From Amblyornis subalaris (lineage: Eukaryota; Chordata; Aves; Passeriformes; Ptilonorhynchidae): 64,000 nt of DNA. The stretch lies in contig JACAXG010000069.1 in the NCBI GenBank assembly GCA_018881555.1, forward strand, positions 3,767,403 through 3,831,402, given 5' to 3'. The position numbers and the translations under genes were made by a program. How positions within the stretch are numbered: the first letter of the stretch is position 1; every line of letters begins with the position of its first letter. The notes under the pieces are model-generated. The model was not told where the DNA came from, made no database searches, and saw only the letters and a program-made list of their open reading frames with translations. Shown here piece after piece: positions 1 to 12,383 of the stretch.

Positions 1-2185
1 CCCAAAGTATAATTCTTGCAGGCATCCATTAAAGGTGAAAATAGAACTCAAGTGTGGAATTTTTGGCACAACTTTTATAATGTATGTTTCTCCAAAATAT
101 TATTTTCAAGGTCATTCATAAAATGGTACTGAACTTCAGCTTCTTAATAAAATCTGTTTGAGCAGGTGCAGTGACAGATTGATTCAATTTTTGTTTAGTA
201 TATCCTGCACAATTGCTGTCAAACACAGCAAAAATAACTCACTACACTTACAATTTTAATTAATTTATTCATTCATTAAATAATTTAAAATGCGATCAGG
301 TTTTCAATTACAAATATGACTATGCTGACTAAAACATAACAAATAGCCAGTTTATGAAGAGTTAGAAAGTTAAAGGCCACAATTATTTTTCTAATACAAG
401 GAATGGCATAAATTAAAATAATATATCACACAGAAGGATTTGCATCTGTTTAAACAATTTGACAACCTAGAAAGAGCAGCAGTAAAAAAAAAAATCTCCA
501 TACTGTTTTCATTATATGGTAAATAGAGATCTGTTTAATGCTTTCACCAACTAATAGTAATGTGTTCAGGATTTCTCCCAGAAAAAGAAATCTCGTAGAA
601 CTGGCTTGTCAAGTAACCTATTAGACAGCAATTTGCTTATAAGGCATGAATGGAGTGCTTTGGTCAAGAATTGTTTCAACTTTTTTCACTCTAATAAGAC
701 CTTCACCTTCCAGCTCAAGAGCAGAAGGCTCACTGATCTGCCTGAAGGCCAGGGGAAGTCACGCTTGAATACCTGTAAATGAGTGCAAAGGTGCACCCAT
801 CAATGTCCTCACTCACTCACTCACTCACTCACTCACTCACTCACTCACTCTCTCAAGTTTAAGCCAAGTTGCTGCTCAAATTTCTATCATGCTCTGAGTC
901 ATGCATTAAAAAGAAACAGCAGACAGTTGCCACAACGCACTGAATAGAGACTAAGGTAGAAAGAATACCTATTTCCATTTCCACTGAGTACACATTTTCT
1001 TTGCCAAGTGCTAGCAGAATACAAAGCAAGGTGTAAGTCCTTGGCTTCTATACAGCATAGACTGAAAAGAACTGTTGTGTGTCTTCACAGTAAGTGCCTT
1101 CTCTTTTTTTTGGCTGCTCTGCCAAGATATTAGACATTTCTACCAGTTCATTTTCTAAGTATGTTTTTCTGAGTTCTTGTGTCTTTTCAATTGCACACAT
1201 CAATAATAGTAAATACTTGCAGCAAAGCCCATTGTTCCTTATGCAGGCAACCCAGGGCAGAGAGGGATAAAACAATCTGAATGTAATGCTTATCAAGATG
1301 CCTTTAAACTCCACTGCTGTGAACAGACATTTTCCCTCTGTATACAAAGATCATGTACTCTGCCCTCCCACAAAATAGTAGCACCCACAAAATAACACAT
1401 CTGAGCACACATACTTACATCCTGCACACTTAAGCCTGAATTCACATGGGTTTGAATACTTATTTTAATTGTTCCTCTTGTTATGACTTGATTTTACAGA
1501 AGTGTATTTATAGCCCTTACCTTCCTAGGCTTCCTGAATGTCAGAGAAGACAACACTGAAATTTCCTTCTCTTCAATTACAGAAGCGAAAAAGACTATGG
1601 CTTTAAATTAGGCAACTGTCTTAAAAAAAAAAAAAAAACCCAACAATTTTTTAAAAATAAGTAAATGCTTTTACAGTAGGAAAGTGCATAGATGTACAAG
1701 CAGAAAATATAGTCATTTATCTCAAAAAACTTTAAAAGCAACATTTACAGAACTTAGCCTTTGTTCTGGACTAGCTTTTATATCAGTATACTTAGGATTG
1801 TGCATATAATCAAGGGTAGCCCAAAATACTCAATAAATTACTGTGAAGAAAGATGTACAAAGCTGTTGTAAAGTGGAGTTCCACTACACGGCATCAAATC
1901 CTGGAAGAACTGAGAGCAGTCCACGGCAGCTGGAATCTCAGTGGAACAGAGCCAAGTGCAAACAAAATTACTGTCGTGGATAAATCACATCCAAGGTAGC
2001 ACTGACATTTTAGGCAGGCCAAATAGACCATTAATTCAGATGTAGCAAAAATTCCAGAGCAGGATAAAGTAATGAAGTTGAAGGGACAAATTAATCTCTA
2101 GAATTACTCCCCTGGCATAAAACGAGCTAAGCAAAATCTTAGTTTATTTATTATTTCAAAGAGAATCAGTACCAGCTGAAGCTGC
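1..2185. other. AT-rich intergenic DNA, no gene recognised
   Basis: Apart from a microsatellite near position 808 and a 16-A run at 1623-1638, I see no repeat family, RNA gene or convincing exon. A 99-codon minus-strand frame at 1048-1347 has no recognisable domain or splice context and is probably fortuitous. Confidence 0.6.
808..850. repeat. (ACTC)n microsatellite
   Basis: Nearly eleven uninterrupted copies of the tetranucleotide ACTC run for 43 bp and then break down into TCTC. A perfect array of this length is expected to vary in length between individuals. Confidence 0.97.
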
Positions 2186-2322
2186 ACAAGATGGTTCAGT
2201 TTGTTGGAGCATGGTGCTAGCAGTGCCATGGTTGTGGGTTGATTCCCCATAATGGGCCATTTACTTTAAAGTTGAACTTGATGATCCTTGTGGGTCCCAT
2301 CCACCTCAGAATATTCTGTAAT
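2186..2322 (+). mobile_element. tRNA-Ile-derived SINE with CR1-like tail (TguSINE1 type)
   Basis: The first ~74 bp read like a mutated isoleucine tRNA: an A-box-like stretch at 2192-2206, the anticodon-arm segment GGTGCTAGCAGTGCCA, a B-box-like GGTTGATTCC at 2237-2246 and an acceptor end GGGCCA at 2254-2259. The remaining ~60 bp match a CR1 3' end, including TTGAACTTGATGATCC and a closing AATATTCTGT. This head-and-tail plan is that of TguSINE1, a passerine SINE thought to be mobilised by CR1 through the shared tail. The copy is diverged and has no internal coding capacity. Family naming is from memory; the tRNA/CR1 chimera itself is visible. Confidence 0.78.
2192..2246 (+). promoter_or_regulatory. 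Internal RNA polymerase III promoter relic of the SINE
   Basis: A-box-like (2192-2206) and B-box-like (GGTTGATTCC, 2237-2246) elements lie at tRNA spacing inside the SINE head. The B box differs from the GGTTCGANNCC consensus, notably by loss of the CpG, so activity is doubtful. Confidence 0.45.
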
Positions 2323-4174
2323 ACCTGTCTGTAACTCTGTAATACACATGATAAAATCAATAAATATATGCTCTCTTTCCCAATCACATCCATGGAGAAA
2401 GACCTCTCTTGAAAATGGTCACCCATTCCCAATTCCTGGTTGATGGGAAAGGCAGAAAGATTTCACCTTCCCCAATATTCACATCAATTCTGTAGACTTA
2501 GGAGGCTCTTTTTTCTATTTTTATCCTTTCCTTGTTAAAACACATGCAAAGTCATAATTTCTGCTTCTTCAGAGAACATGTTCTATTCCAGCAGGAGAGT
2601 CTGTGGCTATAAAAGTAGTTGAATTTAGGTTCTGTTACTCTCTTCAAATGAGTGAGTGTGAGAAACGGATACCATTAGACTCCAGTCCATCTAATATAGT
2701 TTCATTATAAGAATTTGCTTTTATTTTACTTACTACAGAATATGTGGTGGGGGGGTGACAATGGGGAGGATATTGTTCTGAGTTTCAGAATGACTTCTTT
2801 ATTTCTCAGTGAAACAGTGTGGTATGAGCTCACCATTGGCCCTCAACCAATATGCACTGGTGTAACACCATACAGTAAAGTAACAAGCTAAGGAAGTTAG
2901 TCCTCCTGTTTCTGATGATGCAGAGGGAAAACTGGACCACCAGTTTGCAGAACTGGAAAAAAGCATCTAACCAAAGCTAACACTCCTCCCCTTACACCTA
3001 CTCTTCCTGCTGAAAATCTTCAGTTGTAATATCTTGTCTTCATTCTAAGGCTGTGAAATGTACTCTCTTGGAATCATAGCTAGTAAATTTTCTTTAGCAA
3101 CATCCATGCTAAGTAATGCAATCAAGTTTATGTTGTATTTGTACATATATATGCAGGTACGTAATAATTCTAGTGGGAATAGCATCTGGGCATAATGGTA
3201 CTTGAATGTAGAATTTAGAATTTAGCTCTTAACGATTACTGCAATTGAATCACCTTCCACACAGGAAATTCCTAGCAAAAAATTATTTTTTTATGTGATG
3301 AGTTGTGGTCTCCTGTCTTTGGTGGTAGTCAGTCATGACTAGCCTGTTCAGCTATGATTCATAAGCCTCTGATTTTATGAAATGTTTCATGTTCATAAAA
3401 TTTATTACTGAAAGATCACAGATCAGCATACATGAACAACATGTGCATACTTCATATGTTTCATATACTTATTACATTAAATAAGACAATCTGATTAGTA
3501 ACACTTATTATATATTATCTTCTCATTCATGCTCCAATCAATTTATGCCCTATTTGAAGTCATCTGCATTCCCTTTTCACTTCCCTACCTGTACAACCTA
3601 AGTAAACTAATTATATACTTGCCTGTTTCTGTTGTGTCACTATTTCATACTTGAATATAATTATATTCAAAATCCCATTACGTTGTACAGATCTTTGTAT
3701 ACCACTCTGGTAGAAATCAATAGCAGAGGAGCAAAAATTGCAACTATGCCCTTAAAAGAGCGTATGTGTGGCAAAGACTCCTGAAATTCGTAGAGAGATT
3801 TAGTGGAGTAGAAACATGTATTTATGAACAACTTCAATAGCAGATTCTTTTCCTTCTTGCCTATGTTGTAAAAAAAATATTTAGAAATGTGAAATCCAAG
3901 ATCATATAGTAACGACAGAAATAATGTTTTCAAGTGCTGATAATATTTTATTTCTAATAACAAACACTTTCAAATCTTTCCTAATAGATCAGTTTCTATA
4001 GTAGCCAATCTCAGTGAGAACTCAAAATCAACCAAGTCCTTTGCTTTCATGGAACATTAGATTGATACGAATGAACACTGTTTCACAATTAACAAGTTCT
4101 TATCAAGAGTTTACATATTACTAACAATCTGTTAGTAAATTTATGAAAATCTGAAGGCTCTTTCAGTTAAAATT
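2323..4174. other. AT-rich intergenic DNA, nothing recognised
   Basis: No repeat family or exon was recognised. It contains a short G-run near 2750 and only chance reading frames, such as a 98-codon minus-strand frame at 3667-3963 with no domain. Confidence 0.55.
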
Positions 4175-5990
4175 GTAGAAGATACATTGGTGGCCAAAGA
4201 TGTCAGTGACAAGAGGGGCTTTTTCAAATACATCAATAACAAAAGGAAAACAAAGGATAATGGGGCAGAAGAACCCAGGCAACAGAAGACGCAGAGAAGG
4301 CAGACTTAACTGAGTGCCTTCTTTCCATCGGTCTTCACTGGCAGTACCAGCCCTAAGATGTTGACCTGGGTCTCTCTGACCCACGAGTCCAGAGTAAAGG
4401 AATGTTGGAATGAAGAATTTTCCTTGGTCAAGGAGGATTGATTCTGAGAACCCCTGGAAAAACTTGACATCCTCAAGTCCATGGGCCCTGAGGGGATGCA
4501 TCCACGAGTGCTGAGAGAGCGGGTGCACCCATAGCGAGGCTGCTCATGATCACCTTTGAAAGGTCATGAAGATCAGAAGAGGTGTTGAGACTGGAAGAAA
4601 GAAAATATCACCCCAATCTTCAAAAAGAGCAAGGGAGAGAGAGGAAATTTCAGTCACCCTCACCTCACAGCTGGAAAGGTGATGGAGTGCATCATTCTGG
4701 AGGCCACCTCTATCCACGTGCATGATAAGAAGGTGATCAGGAGTAGTCAGAGTGGATTCACTGAAGATAAATCGTGCTTGACCAACCTTATTGATTTCTA
4801 CAACGACACAACTACCTGGATGGAGGAGAGGACAGCAGTGGAACCTTGGCTTTAGCAAGGGTTTCAAGGTTGTCTCTCACAACATCCTTGTAGAAAAACT
4901 CAAGAGGTGTGGACTGGATGAGTGGACAATGAAGTGGATTGACAATTGGCTGAACAGCAGGTTGTAACCAGTGGCACAGGGCCTGGTTGAACGCCTGTCA
5001 CTGATGGTGTCCCGCAAGGTTCAGTACTGGGCTCGGTATTGTTTAACTTATTCACCAGTGACTTGAATGAAGGAACAGATGCCTCCTCAGCAAGTTCACT
5101 GAGGACACAAATCTGGGAGGAGTCATCGATATCCTGGAGTGCTGTGCAGCCCTCCCTTCAAAGGGATCTCGATAGGGTGAAGAGACAGACAGAGAAGAAC
5201 CATCTGAAATTCAACAAGGACAAATGCAGGGTCCTGCATCTGGGGAAGAACAACCCCAGACATCAGCTCAGGCTGGGGCTGACCTGCTGGGAAACAGCTC
5301 TGTGGAGAAGGACCCAGGGGTTCTGGAGGACAACAAGCTGTCCATGAGCCAGCAGTGTGTCCTTGTGGCCAAGAAGGCCAATGGCGTGCCTGATGCCTGG
5401 GTTGCATTAGGAAGAGCATTGCCAGAGGTTGAGGGAGGTGATCCTGCCCCTCTACTCAGCCCTGGTGAGGCCTCACATGGAGTGCTGTGTCCAGTTCTGG
5501 GCTCCTCAGGGCAAGAGAGACAAGGAGCTCTTGGAGCAGGTCCAGTGAAGGGCTACAAAGATGATGAGGGGACTGGACCATCTCTCTTACAAGGAAAGGC
5601 TGAGGGAGCTGGGCCTGTTCAGCCTCAAGAAGAGACAGCTGAGAGGGGACCTCATCATTGTCTATCAGTATCTGAAGAGAGGGTGTCAAGAGGACGGACC
5701 AAGCTCTTCTCAGTGGTGCTGAGCAATAGGACAAGAGGCAATGGGCAGAAACTGATGCACAGAAAGTTCCACCTGAATATGAGTAAGAACTGCTTTACTG
5801 TGCAGGTGACCGAGCACATGAACAGATTGCACAGAGAGGTTGTGGAGTCTTTCTCACCAGAGCTACTCAAGAACCATTGGAACTCAATCCTGTACCCTGT
5901 GCTCTAGGATGGCCCTGCTGGAGCAGGCAGATTGGCCCGGATGACTCACTGTGGTCTCCTTCAACCTTATCCATTCTGGGATTCTGTGAT
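4175..5990 (+). mobile_element. CR1 LINE, 5'-truncated, 3' end present
   Basis: The element begins inside ORF2, where the frame encodes a GFFKYINN-like stretch just before the reverse transcriptase. It runs through the RT to a 3' end finishing GGGATTCTGTGAT. Recognisable RT pieces include GVPQGSVLGSVLFNLFTSD near 5010-5060, followed by a frame-shifted TDDTNLGG box around 5100, and the downstream ORF2 region (LHLGKNNP, EKDPGVLEDNKLSMSQQC) around 5235-5365. The LDLSKAFDTV-type motif expected near 4850 is badly degraded. Many stops and frameshifts break ORF2, so the copy is dead. Its 5' truncation is typical of target-primed reverse transcription. A 227-codon plus-strand frame at 5224-5907 is a mosaic of CR1 frames, not a gene. 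Confidence 0.92.
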
Positions 5991-7175
5991 GTAGTTTAAA
6001 CTGATTTGAATTCCTTACTCTGAATATCTGTCTGTATTTCAGCATAGCAGCACCATTGTATATAAAAAGTATAGCAAAAACAATAAACTAACTTTCTACA
6101 GATAGAAATATATCAAAGGCCATCAAAAATCTCAGGCCATTTATCCCAGAGAATCTCAAAACACTTAGATTTTGGTTCTTTCCTTTCAAAATTAAAAACT
6201 TCAGAGTATTTTATTACCTGATTTACAGAAAAAAATTGCTTGGAAATAGACTAGTTCATGTTTATTGAATGAATGAGATGTTTACTTTGGGGTTTTTAGC
6301 GGCAAATTAATTTTTATGAGAAATAAACATAATTCTGTCACAGCAATTAGTGTACCATTTGAGCAGGTGCAGTGACACCAGGATTTATGCCACACTTACA
6401 GTTAGAGAAAATAGTCAGCAGTCTGTGAATCATTCATCTAATTATCAACACATTGATACTCACAATGTAAACTTTTATTTCGCACAACTATCTGACCAAA
6501 TGAAGCTAAACATGATAAACGATATAACTTCCCTAAAATGTAAGTTCTCTGGTGCAACCCCAACAATCTAGGCAGTCAAAAGTACTCTAACCAGCAAGGG
6601 ATAAAAATATTTCGCTAAGTAAGTGTTCTCATGTGTTTAACGTATACTTGAGGCACTAAAAATAACCCTCATTGAAAAATTCCTTTTTATCCAATATAAA
6701 CTACCTGAAAACTGTTTTGTGGTGTTTTCAAAGATATTTAGTATGTTTTTATTGTACATTAACAATTAACTGCTGATGAAAGATCTTTTCATGTATAGCA
6801 AAAGAGACAAAATTTGGTGTCTTGCCATCTGAGAACGTGAGAAAATGAAGATTAGCAAAAATACTTCATAACAAATTTTGAAGGCAAACACAATGCACGA
6901 CACAGTTTCATTCCACTGGCATATATCATAAGCCCCATCATCACTTCCCCACATTAATTAATGAAAATGTATCAATTAAAAATCATCCCCAGTTAAACAA
7001 TCCTTATAAAAAGTTAACACCACTAAAACTAACAATGTTGGTTAGAAACAACAGGATGCCTCAAGAAGCCTCTCTTTCTAAATAGCAAAGTTTATATAAA
7101 TCTGAAGGAGAAAGGGGAAAAAAAGGCATCCCAAAATCTGAAATGATGAAATTAACTTCTTCCTAGAGAAATGCT
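5991..7175. other. AT-rich intergenic DNA, nothing recognised
   Basis: Low-complexity A/T-rich sequence between two CR1 elements. Reading frames here (for example 6350-6571 plus and 6766-6954 minus) show no domains and are treated as chance. Confidence 0.55.
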
Positions 7176-7208
7176 ATGGCAGAATATTTACATTTGTTCA
7201 CCCTTCCC

Positions 7209-7358
7209 TCAATTGTAGAATACGCTGAGTTTGTGGTAGCCGCTTTTAAGGTTCAGGCTAAGGCAGGCAGACAGTGCAATGGCAAATTGGATGACAGAGC
7301 TGGCTACATATTCTACAAATTCAAAAAACACTTGGACAAGTATCCGAGGAAGAAGTAG
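7209..7358 (+). other. Possible terminal coding exon or exon relic, unassigned
   Basis: A pyrimidine-rich run ending TCAATTGTAG (about 7190-7218) could be a splice acceptor. After it an open frame continues to a TAG at 7356-7358, giving a basic, mixed-composition C-terminus (VVAAFKVQAKAGRQCNGKLD, ending YPRKK). The residue mix looks more protein-like than other frames nearby. No family is recognised, no partner exon was found, and the CR1 starting at 7590 is not related. It may be a pseudogene scrap or chance. The 60-codon frame from an ATG at 7176 would ignore the acceptor. Confidence 0.2.
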
Positions 7359-7589
7359 CTGCCAGCAGTTAAAAGTGTTATTTCTCTTTACATCCTGTTT
7401 GCTGAGGTTGCCACTCACAACACTGACATGTCAGCAGAAGGGAATTTGTGTTGGCACACAAGCTGCTTCAATGCAGAATTTAGAGGTTTAAGCCATGGCT
7501 CATTATAAACAGACACTCATTAGAGTTAATAATGTAAATTTTATAAAGCTAATCACTGTGCTGGGCATAACACAGCACACTTGTCTTAC

Positions 7590-9870
7590 AGAGATCTGCC
7601 GAGGGGTCCTGAGGTAATAGGAGCCAATACGGGGACATCACCGAAGTACTTCAAGGGACTTAAGGTGTGTTCTTCTAAAAAGGTGACACAGCCGACAGCG
7701 CAGCTGAAGTGTCTCTGCACCAATGGGTGCAGCGTGGGCAACAAACAGGAGGAGTTAGAAGCCACTGTGTTGCTAAAAGGCTATGAACTTGTTGCCATCT
7801 CTGAAAGTTGGTGAGGTGAATTCCATGACAGGAGTGTGGCTATTGATGGCTACAGGCTGATCAGAAGGGACAAGCAAGGCCCTCTGTGGTTTGCCCTCTA
7901 CATCAAGAAATGAATAGACTGTGAAGGGCTCTCTCTAAAGAACAGCCACAAACAGGTGGAAAGTTTATGGGTGAGAATCAAGACTGAGGTAACAAAAGGA
8001 GCCTTGTGGATGGTGTTTGTTAGAGGCTGCCTGATCAAGGGGAGCCTGTTGACAACAACAGCTTCTTGCTCCAGCTACAGCAGGCATTGAACTCACCAGC
8101 TGAAGTCCTGTTGGGGGACTTCAACCACCCCAGTATCTGCTGGAAAAGTAGCACAGTGAGCTGTAGGCAACCCAGGAGACTGCTGGAATGCAAGGAGGAT
8201 AACTTCTTAAGCTGGGTAATAGACAGCCCTGCCAGAGGGGATCTGTTGCTGCACCTGATGGTTGCCAGTGCAAGTGAGCTGGTGGGTCGTGTCAGGATTG
8301 GAGGCAGCCACAATATGCGCTGATGGAGACTGAAGTCCTGAGGAATACGGGACAGGAGTAGTATAGTCAGGACCCTGCATTTCAGGAACACAAACTCCAG
8401 CTGCTCAAGGAGGTAGTCAATGGGACCCCCGGGAAACAGCCTCAGGGACAAGGGAGCAGAACAAAGCTGGCAGATCTTTAAGGACATTTTCCAAAAAGCA
8501 CAGCAACTCTTGATTCACGGTAAGAAATCAGGAAAGGAAGGGAAGAGACTGGCAAGGATGAGTCAAGACCTGCTGTTTAAACTGAAGGGCAAGAATTCAC
8601 AAGACTGAACAGGTAACCTGGGAAGAGCACAGGAATGCTGCATGGTCATGTAGGGATGAGGTCAGCAAGACCAAGGCACAGCTGGAAGCTGAACTTGACA
8701 AGTGATGCACAAAACAAGAAAGGTTTCTACAGGTATGTCAGCCAGAAAAGGCAGGTCAAAGAAAGCGTACCCCCTTGATGAACAAGCCTGACAAATTGGT
8801 AAAAGTAAAGAAAGAGAAGGCTGTGGCACACAATAATTTTTTTCCACAGTCTTCACTCTTCTCTCTTCCCAGACATCTTGAGTGGGTGAACATCAAGGTG
8901 AGGACTGGGAGAGCAAAGTCCCTCTCACTATAAGAGAAGATCAGATTTTTGGCCACCTAAGGAACCTGAATGTACATGAGTCTATGGGATCTGATGAGAT
9001 GCATGGCACAGTCCTGAGGGATTTGATTGATGTAGTTGCCAAGCCACTCTCCATGATATTTGACAAATCATGGTAGTCAAGTGAAGTCCCTGGGTGACTT
9101 GAAAAGGGGAAACATGGTACCCATCTTTGAAAGGGGTGAAAGGAGGGCTAGTGGGAACTACTGACCTCACCTCAGCCTCACCTCTGTGCTTGGGAAGATC
9201 ATGGAACTGATCCTTCTAGAACCTGTGTTAAGGCACGTGGAGGACGGGAAGGTGATTTGGGACAGCCAGGACAGCTTCACCAAGGGAAAGTCCTGCCTGA
9301 CTTCTATGTGGCCTTCTATGGTGGAGTGACCAAATCAGTGGACAAGGGAAGGGCTACAAATGTCATTTACCTGGACTTCCGTAAAGCCTTCAACACAGTC
9401 TCCCCTAACAGCCTTCTCTCTAAATACGAAAGAGAGGGATTTCATGGATGGATTGTTTAGTGGACAAGGAACTGGCTGGATATCTGCATCCAGATTACAG
9501 TGGCCAACGGTTTAATGTCTGGACAGAGATTGGTATGAGTGGTGTCCCTCATGGGTCCGTACTGAAACCAGGAGGAATTAATATCTTCATCAGTGACATA
9601 GACAGTGGGACTAGAATGCACCTTAAGCAAGTTTGCAGACAACATGAAGCTGAGAGGTGCGTTTGACACACTCGAGGGACAGGATGCCATCAACTGGAAT
9701 ATGGACAAGCTCAGTAAGGGTTCATGTGAACCTGACAACATTTAAAAAGCAAAGTGCTGCACCTGGTCCAGGGCAAACCCCAGTATCAGTACAGCTTGGA
9801 AAATGAAGGAATTGAGAACAGCCTTGCAGAGAAAGACTTGGGGGTACTGGTGCATGAAAAGCATGCTGCC
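7590..9870 (+). mobile_element. CR1 LINE, endonuclease-RT part, 3' end missing
   Basis: This copy starts near the beginning of ORF2 (about 7590) and ends abruptly around 9870, after a stretch matching the LAEKDLGVLV segment downstream of the RT core. The last part of ORF2, the 3' UTR and the terminal short repeats are absent. That is the reverse of usual CR1 truncation, so a later deletion, rearrangement or insertion probably removed or displaced the 3' part. The CR1-derived block starting at 12384 begins only a few dozen codons further along the CR1 map and could be the displaced remainder, split by about 2.5 kb. Confidence 0.9.
7637..9742 (+). pseudogene. CR1 ORF2 remnant (AP endonuclease plus reverse transcriptase)
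   Basis: In a live CR1, ORF2 nicks the target and copies the RNA in place. Here the endonuclease part is recognisable as CSVGNKQEELEATV near 7730-7775, LLGDFNHPSICWKSSTVSCR near 8107-8166 and the SPARGDLLLHL segment near 8228-8260. The linker (MNKPDKL region) lies near 8778. The RT carries [14 protein letters not shown] from 9365, a GVPHGS box near 9541 and KFADNMK near 9629-9649. The second aspartate of the normal F-A-D-D catalytic box is an asparagine codon (AAC, 9641-9643). Several stops and frameshifts add to that change, so no active enzyme can be made. Confidence 0.88.
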
Positions 9871-12383
9871 ATTCTCAAATGACAGTAAAATCCTATCACT
9901 AGGAATATGTCGGCAAGTAGCCTAGTAGAAATAATCTGAGGGGAAAAAAGGATTGGAGAAAAACATGCTTACATGAAACGAGAGTTTCGTGAAACTCCAT
10001 GCTTACAAATTTCCCTAGAATAGTTGGTATTTTTCAAGTTACTCAGTGAACAATATTACATACTGAATAATTGTGAAGATACACTGGACTGATGTTCAGT
10101 ATAGAAGCACTTCACTGTCAGCATTTGTATTTGTAGCATGAACTGTGGGTAGAGTGCCTACAAAGCATGTTACAATTCTTGTTTGGAAACCTTAAAATTT
10201 TAATATCTTTTAAGTTACTATTTTTATTTTACTGTAAATAAATGTCCTAAGTGTCTGGTTTTTTCCTACTAACACAGACATGGAGATCTGTCTCATTTTT
10301 TCATAAGTGTGAAAGTTACTATATTCTTTAAGAACACAGAGTAAATCCTTTATAATACAGGGTAAGTTGTCTCCACAGAAGGATTCTTTTATAATACAGG
10401 GTATGTTGTTTCATTCACTACTGAAACAAGAATTCTGAAATGGAGGCAAACATTCTTTCTCTTATATTTTTAATTTTCTCCATGAAGGGTTTGAAAGAAA
10501 TGAAAAATTAATTTGTACAGAATGACGAGGCAATTCAAGTGTAAGATTCCAGTCAGGCCTTGCAGACCAGATGGCTTTTAATTTTCTGGCAATGATGTTA
10601 ATTGGAAGTCAGGATGTAAACTTCTTATTTTAATCAACTTTAGGCAACTGAGGTTTTTTTCTAATCATAGAAGCAGCTGCACACTGGAACCATCTCAATA
10701 TCAATATTACCTTGTACAGTACACATTAGCCAGGACAAGTACAACTATAAACAATGATCTTAAGTTAAGTTCTAGACCACTGGTCACTATTTTAAAGAGT
10801 CCAAAAATGAAAATTTGGGGTTTAATGAATGTCATTTCTTCATGTTCCATTTATGCAACGTCTAAAAATCACAAAAAATTCTTGACATTGATTTAGTCAC
10901 TACAATATTAAGCCCCTAGTTCAGCATTAAAAAAAATTAAAGTCTCAGATCCCTCCTATAAAGCAAGTACATAAGAATTTAATAACCTTCTCTTTTTGGT
11001 ACACTTTTGACAGAGTATATATGCAGAATGTTATATGTATTATCAAGTTAATGATTAGCCTATTCTCCTTTTCAAACTGAAGAAAAACTAGAGGATCTAC
11101 CTTGCAGTAAAAGTGATGTTATAATACCAAATTAGGAATTATTTATAGAATAAAGAAAAACTAGGAGTGAATTTGAAAATCTAGAAATAGGTTTTTACAT
11201 TTACCCACATAAGCATAATTCCAGAGGATATTAATTGAAAGAAAGAAATTGAACAACTAGTATCTAGTTTGCTGTACCTCCTGTTTTTATCCTAGAAGGC
11301 CTGGAAAACCAGAAAGATTCTAGATTGCCTAGCTGGATTATCTTCTTTGGCAAATTTTGCACATTACTACGGTAATTAATGTAATATGAGACAAATATTT
11401 GTCATGTTTGCAAAAATAAGCAGTATCATTGGAAGATGTACTTAGTTTATCCTCATGATATATTGACACAGGCCTAAGATTTTTTTTCCGCCTAGTCTAT
11501 TATTTTATATTTTTATTACAATAGTACAATAGAACTCCCCATACCTAACAGCTCTAAAGTAAACAGTGAACATCACAACACAGAGACATTGTTTTTGTAA
11601 GCATTAGCAAATATATTCCATGTTTCCCCCACATTGAGCATTTTTAATGAACACTATCTTAGGAAAAACATGAAAAATAAGCAAGAAAGAGCATTCAGAA
11701 TGAAAAAAGAAAAATCAAAAATGTGTATATTTTTTACTTGTTGAAAATAGAAACATAAGAGAAAAATACAATTAAATACTACAATACAATCTTTTGTTTT
11801 TCCCCTGCACCACCCCAGTATCTGTGGTTTACTTTCACAGTGGGGTTGCCTACAATTTTGACAATAAATCAGTATTTTAAAAGCAAAAAAAAAAGTTTAA
11901 AATATCTATCATGCTGCCTGTATACACGTGTGTCTCAGGTTTAGCGTGCATCTTTCCTCTCCTCTCTACCCTACAATTTTAAAAATTCTTGCTTAGTAGC
12001 AAGAAAATATGATTAGACTCTTGGTACTGGAAATATATTTTTTTTGACATTTTTGTGAAAATATTTGAATGGAGATTAAATATGTGGCAAGTGTCCTAAT
12101 TGAAAATAACTGCATAAATAAGCCATATTTTATAAGACATGAAAAGACCTATCAAGCCTAAATCAAAATTATAAAAATAAGCCCATTTCTCCTTTTAAGG
12201 CAACACAATCATAGAAGGAATAGTGAAAATCTCGATTTCATGAGTGCTGTTTCAACAGAATCCTCATGAATTTCAATAGTAGTGATGTGGAGTGGAATTA
12301 ACTTCAAACAAATACTGGGCTGCAAGAACACTGTCAGCAGTCACAGGAAGTAACTATTTTCCTCTTCTCAGCATTGATGGGCC
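9871..12383. other. AT-rich DNA between two CR1-derived segments
   Basis: About 2.5 kb without a recognised gene or repeat family. If the flanking CR1 pieces belong to one original element, this stretch is an insertion or a rearrangement junction. No target duplication or terminal repeats were seen at its edges. It holds the short imperfect tandem repeat at 10347-10409. Confidence 0.5.
10347..10409. repeat. Two-copy imperfect tandem repeat, 39-bp period
   Basis: A 24-bp segment around TTTATAATACAGGGTA occurs at 10347-10370 and again at 10386-10409 with two mismatches, separated by 15 bp. Confidence 0.8.

Noticed and set aside
1048..1347. 99-codon minus-strand frame
   Set aside because: No recognisable domain, no splice or start context, and composition like translated AT-rich DNA.
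2186..2259. A functional tRNA-Ile gene
   Set aside because: The arms are mutated, the B box is altered and a CR1-like tail follows directly. It is a SINE head.
5224..5907. 227-codon plus-strand frame
   Set aside because: It overlaps CR1 ORF2 end and 3' region, mostly out of the CR1 frame. It is a repeat shadow.
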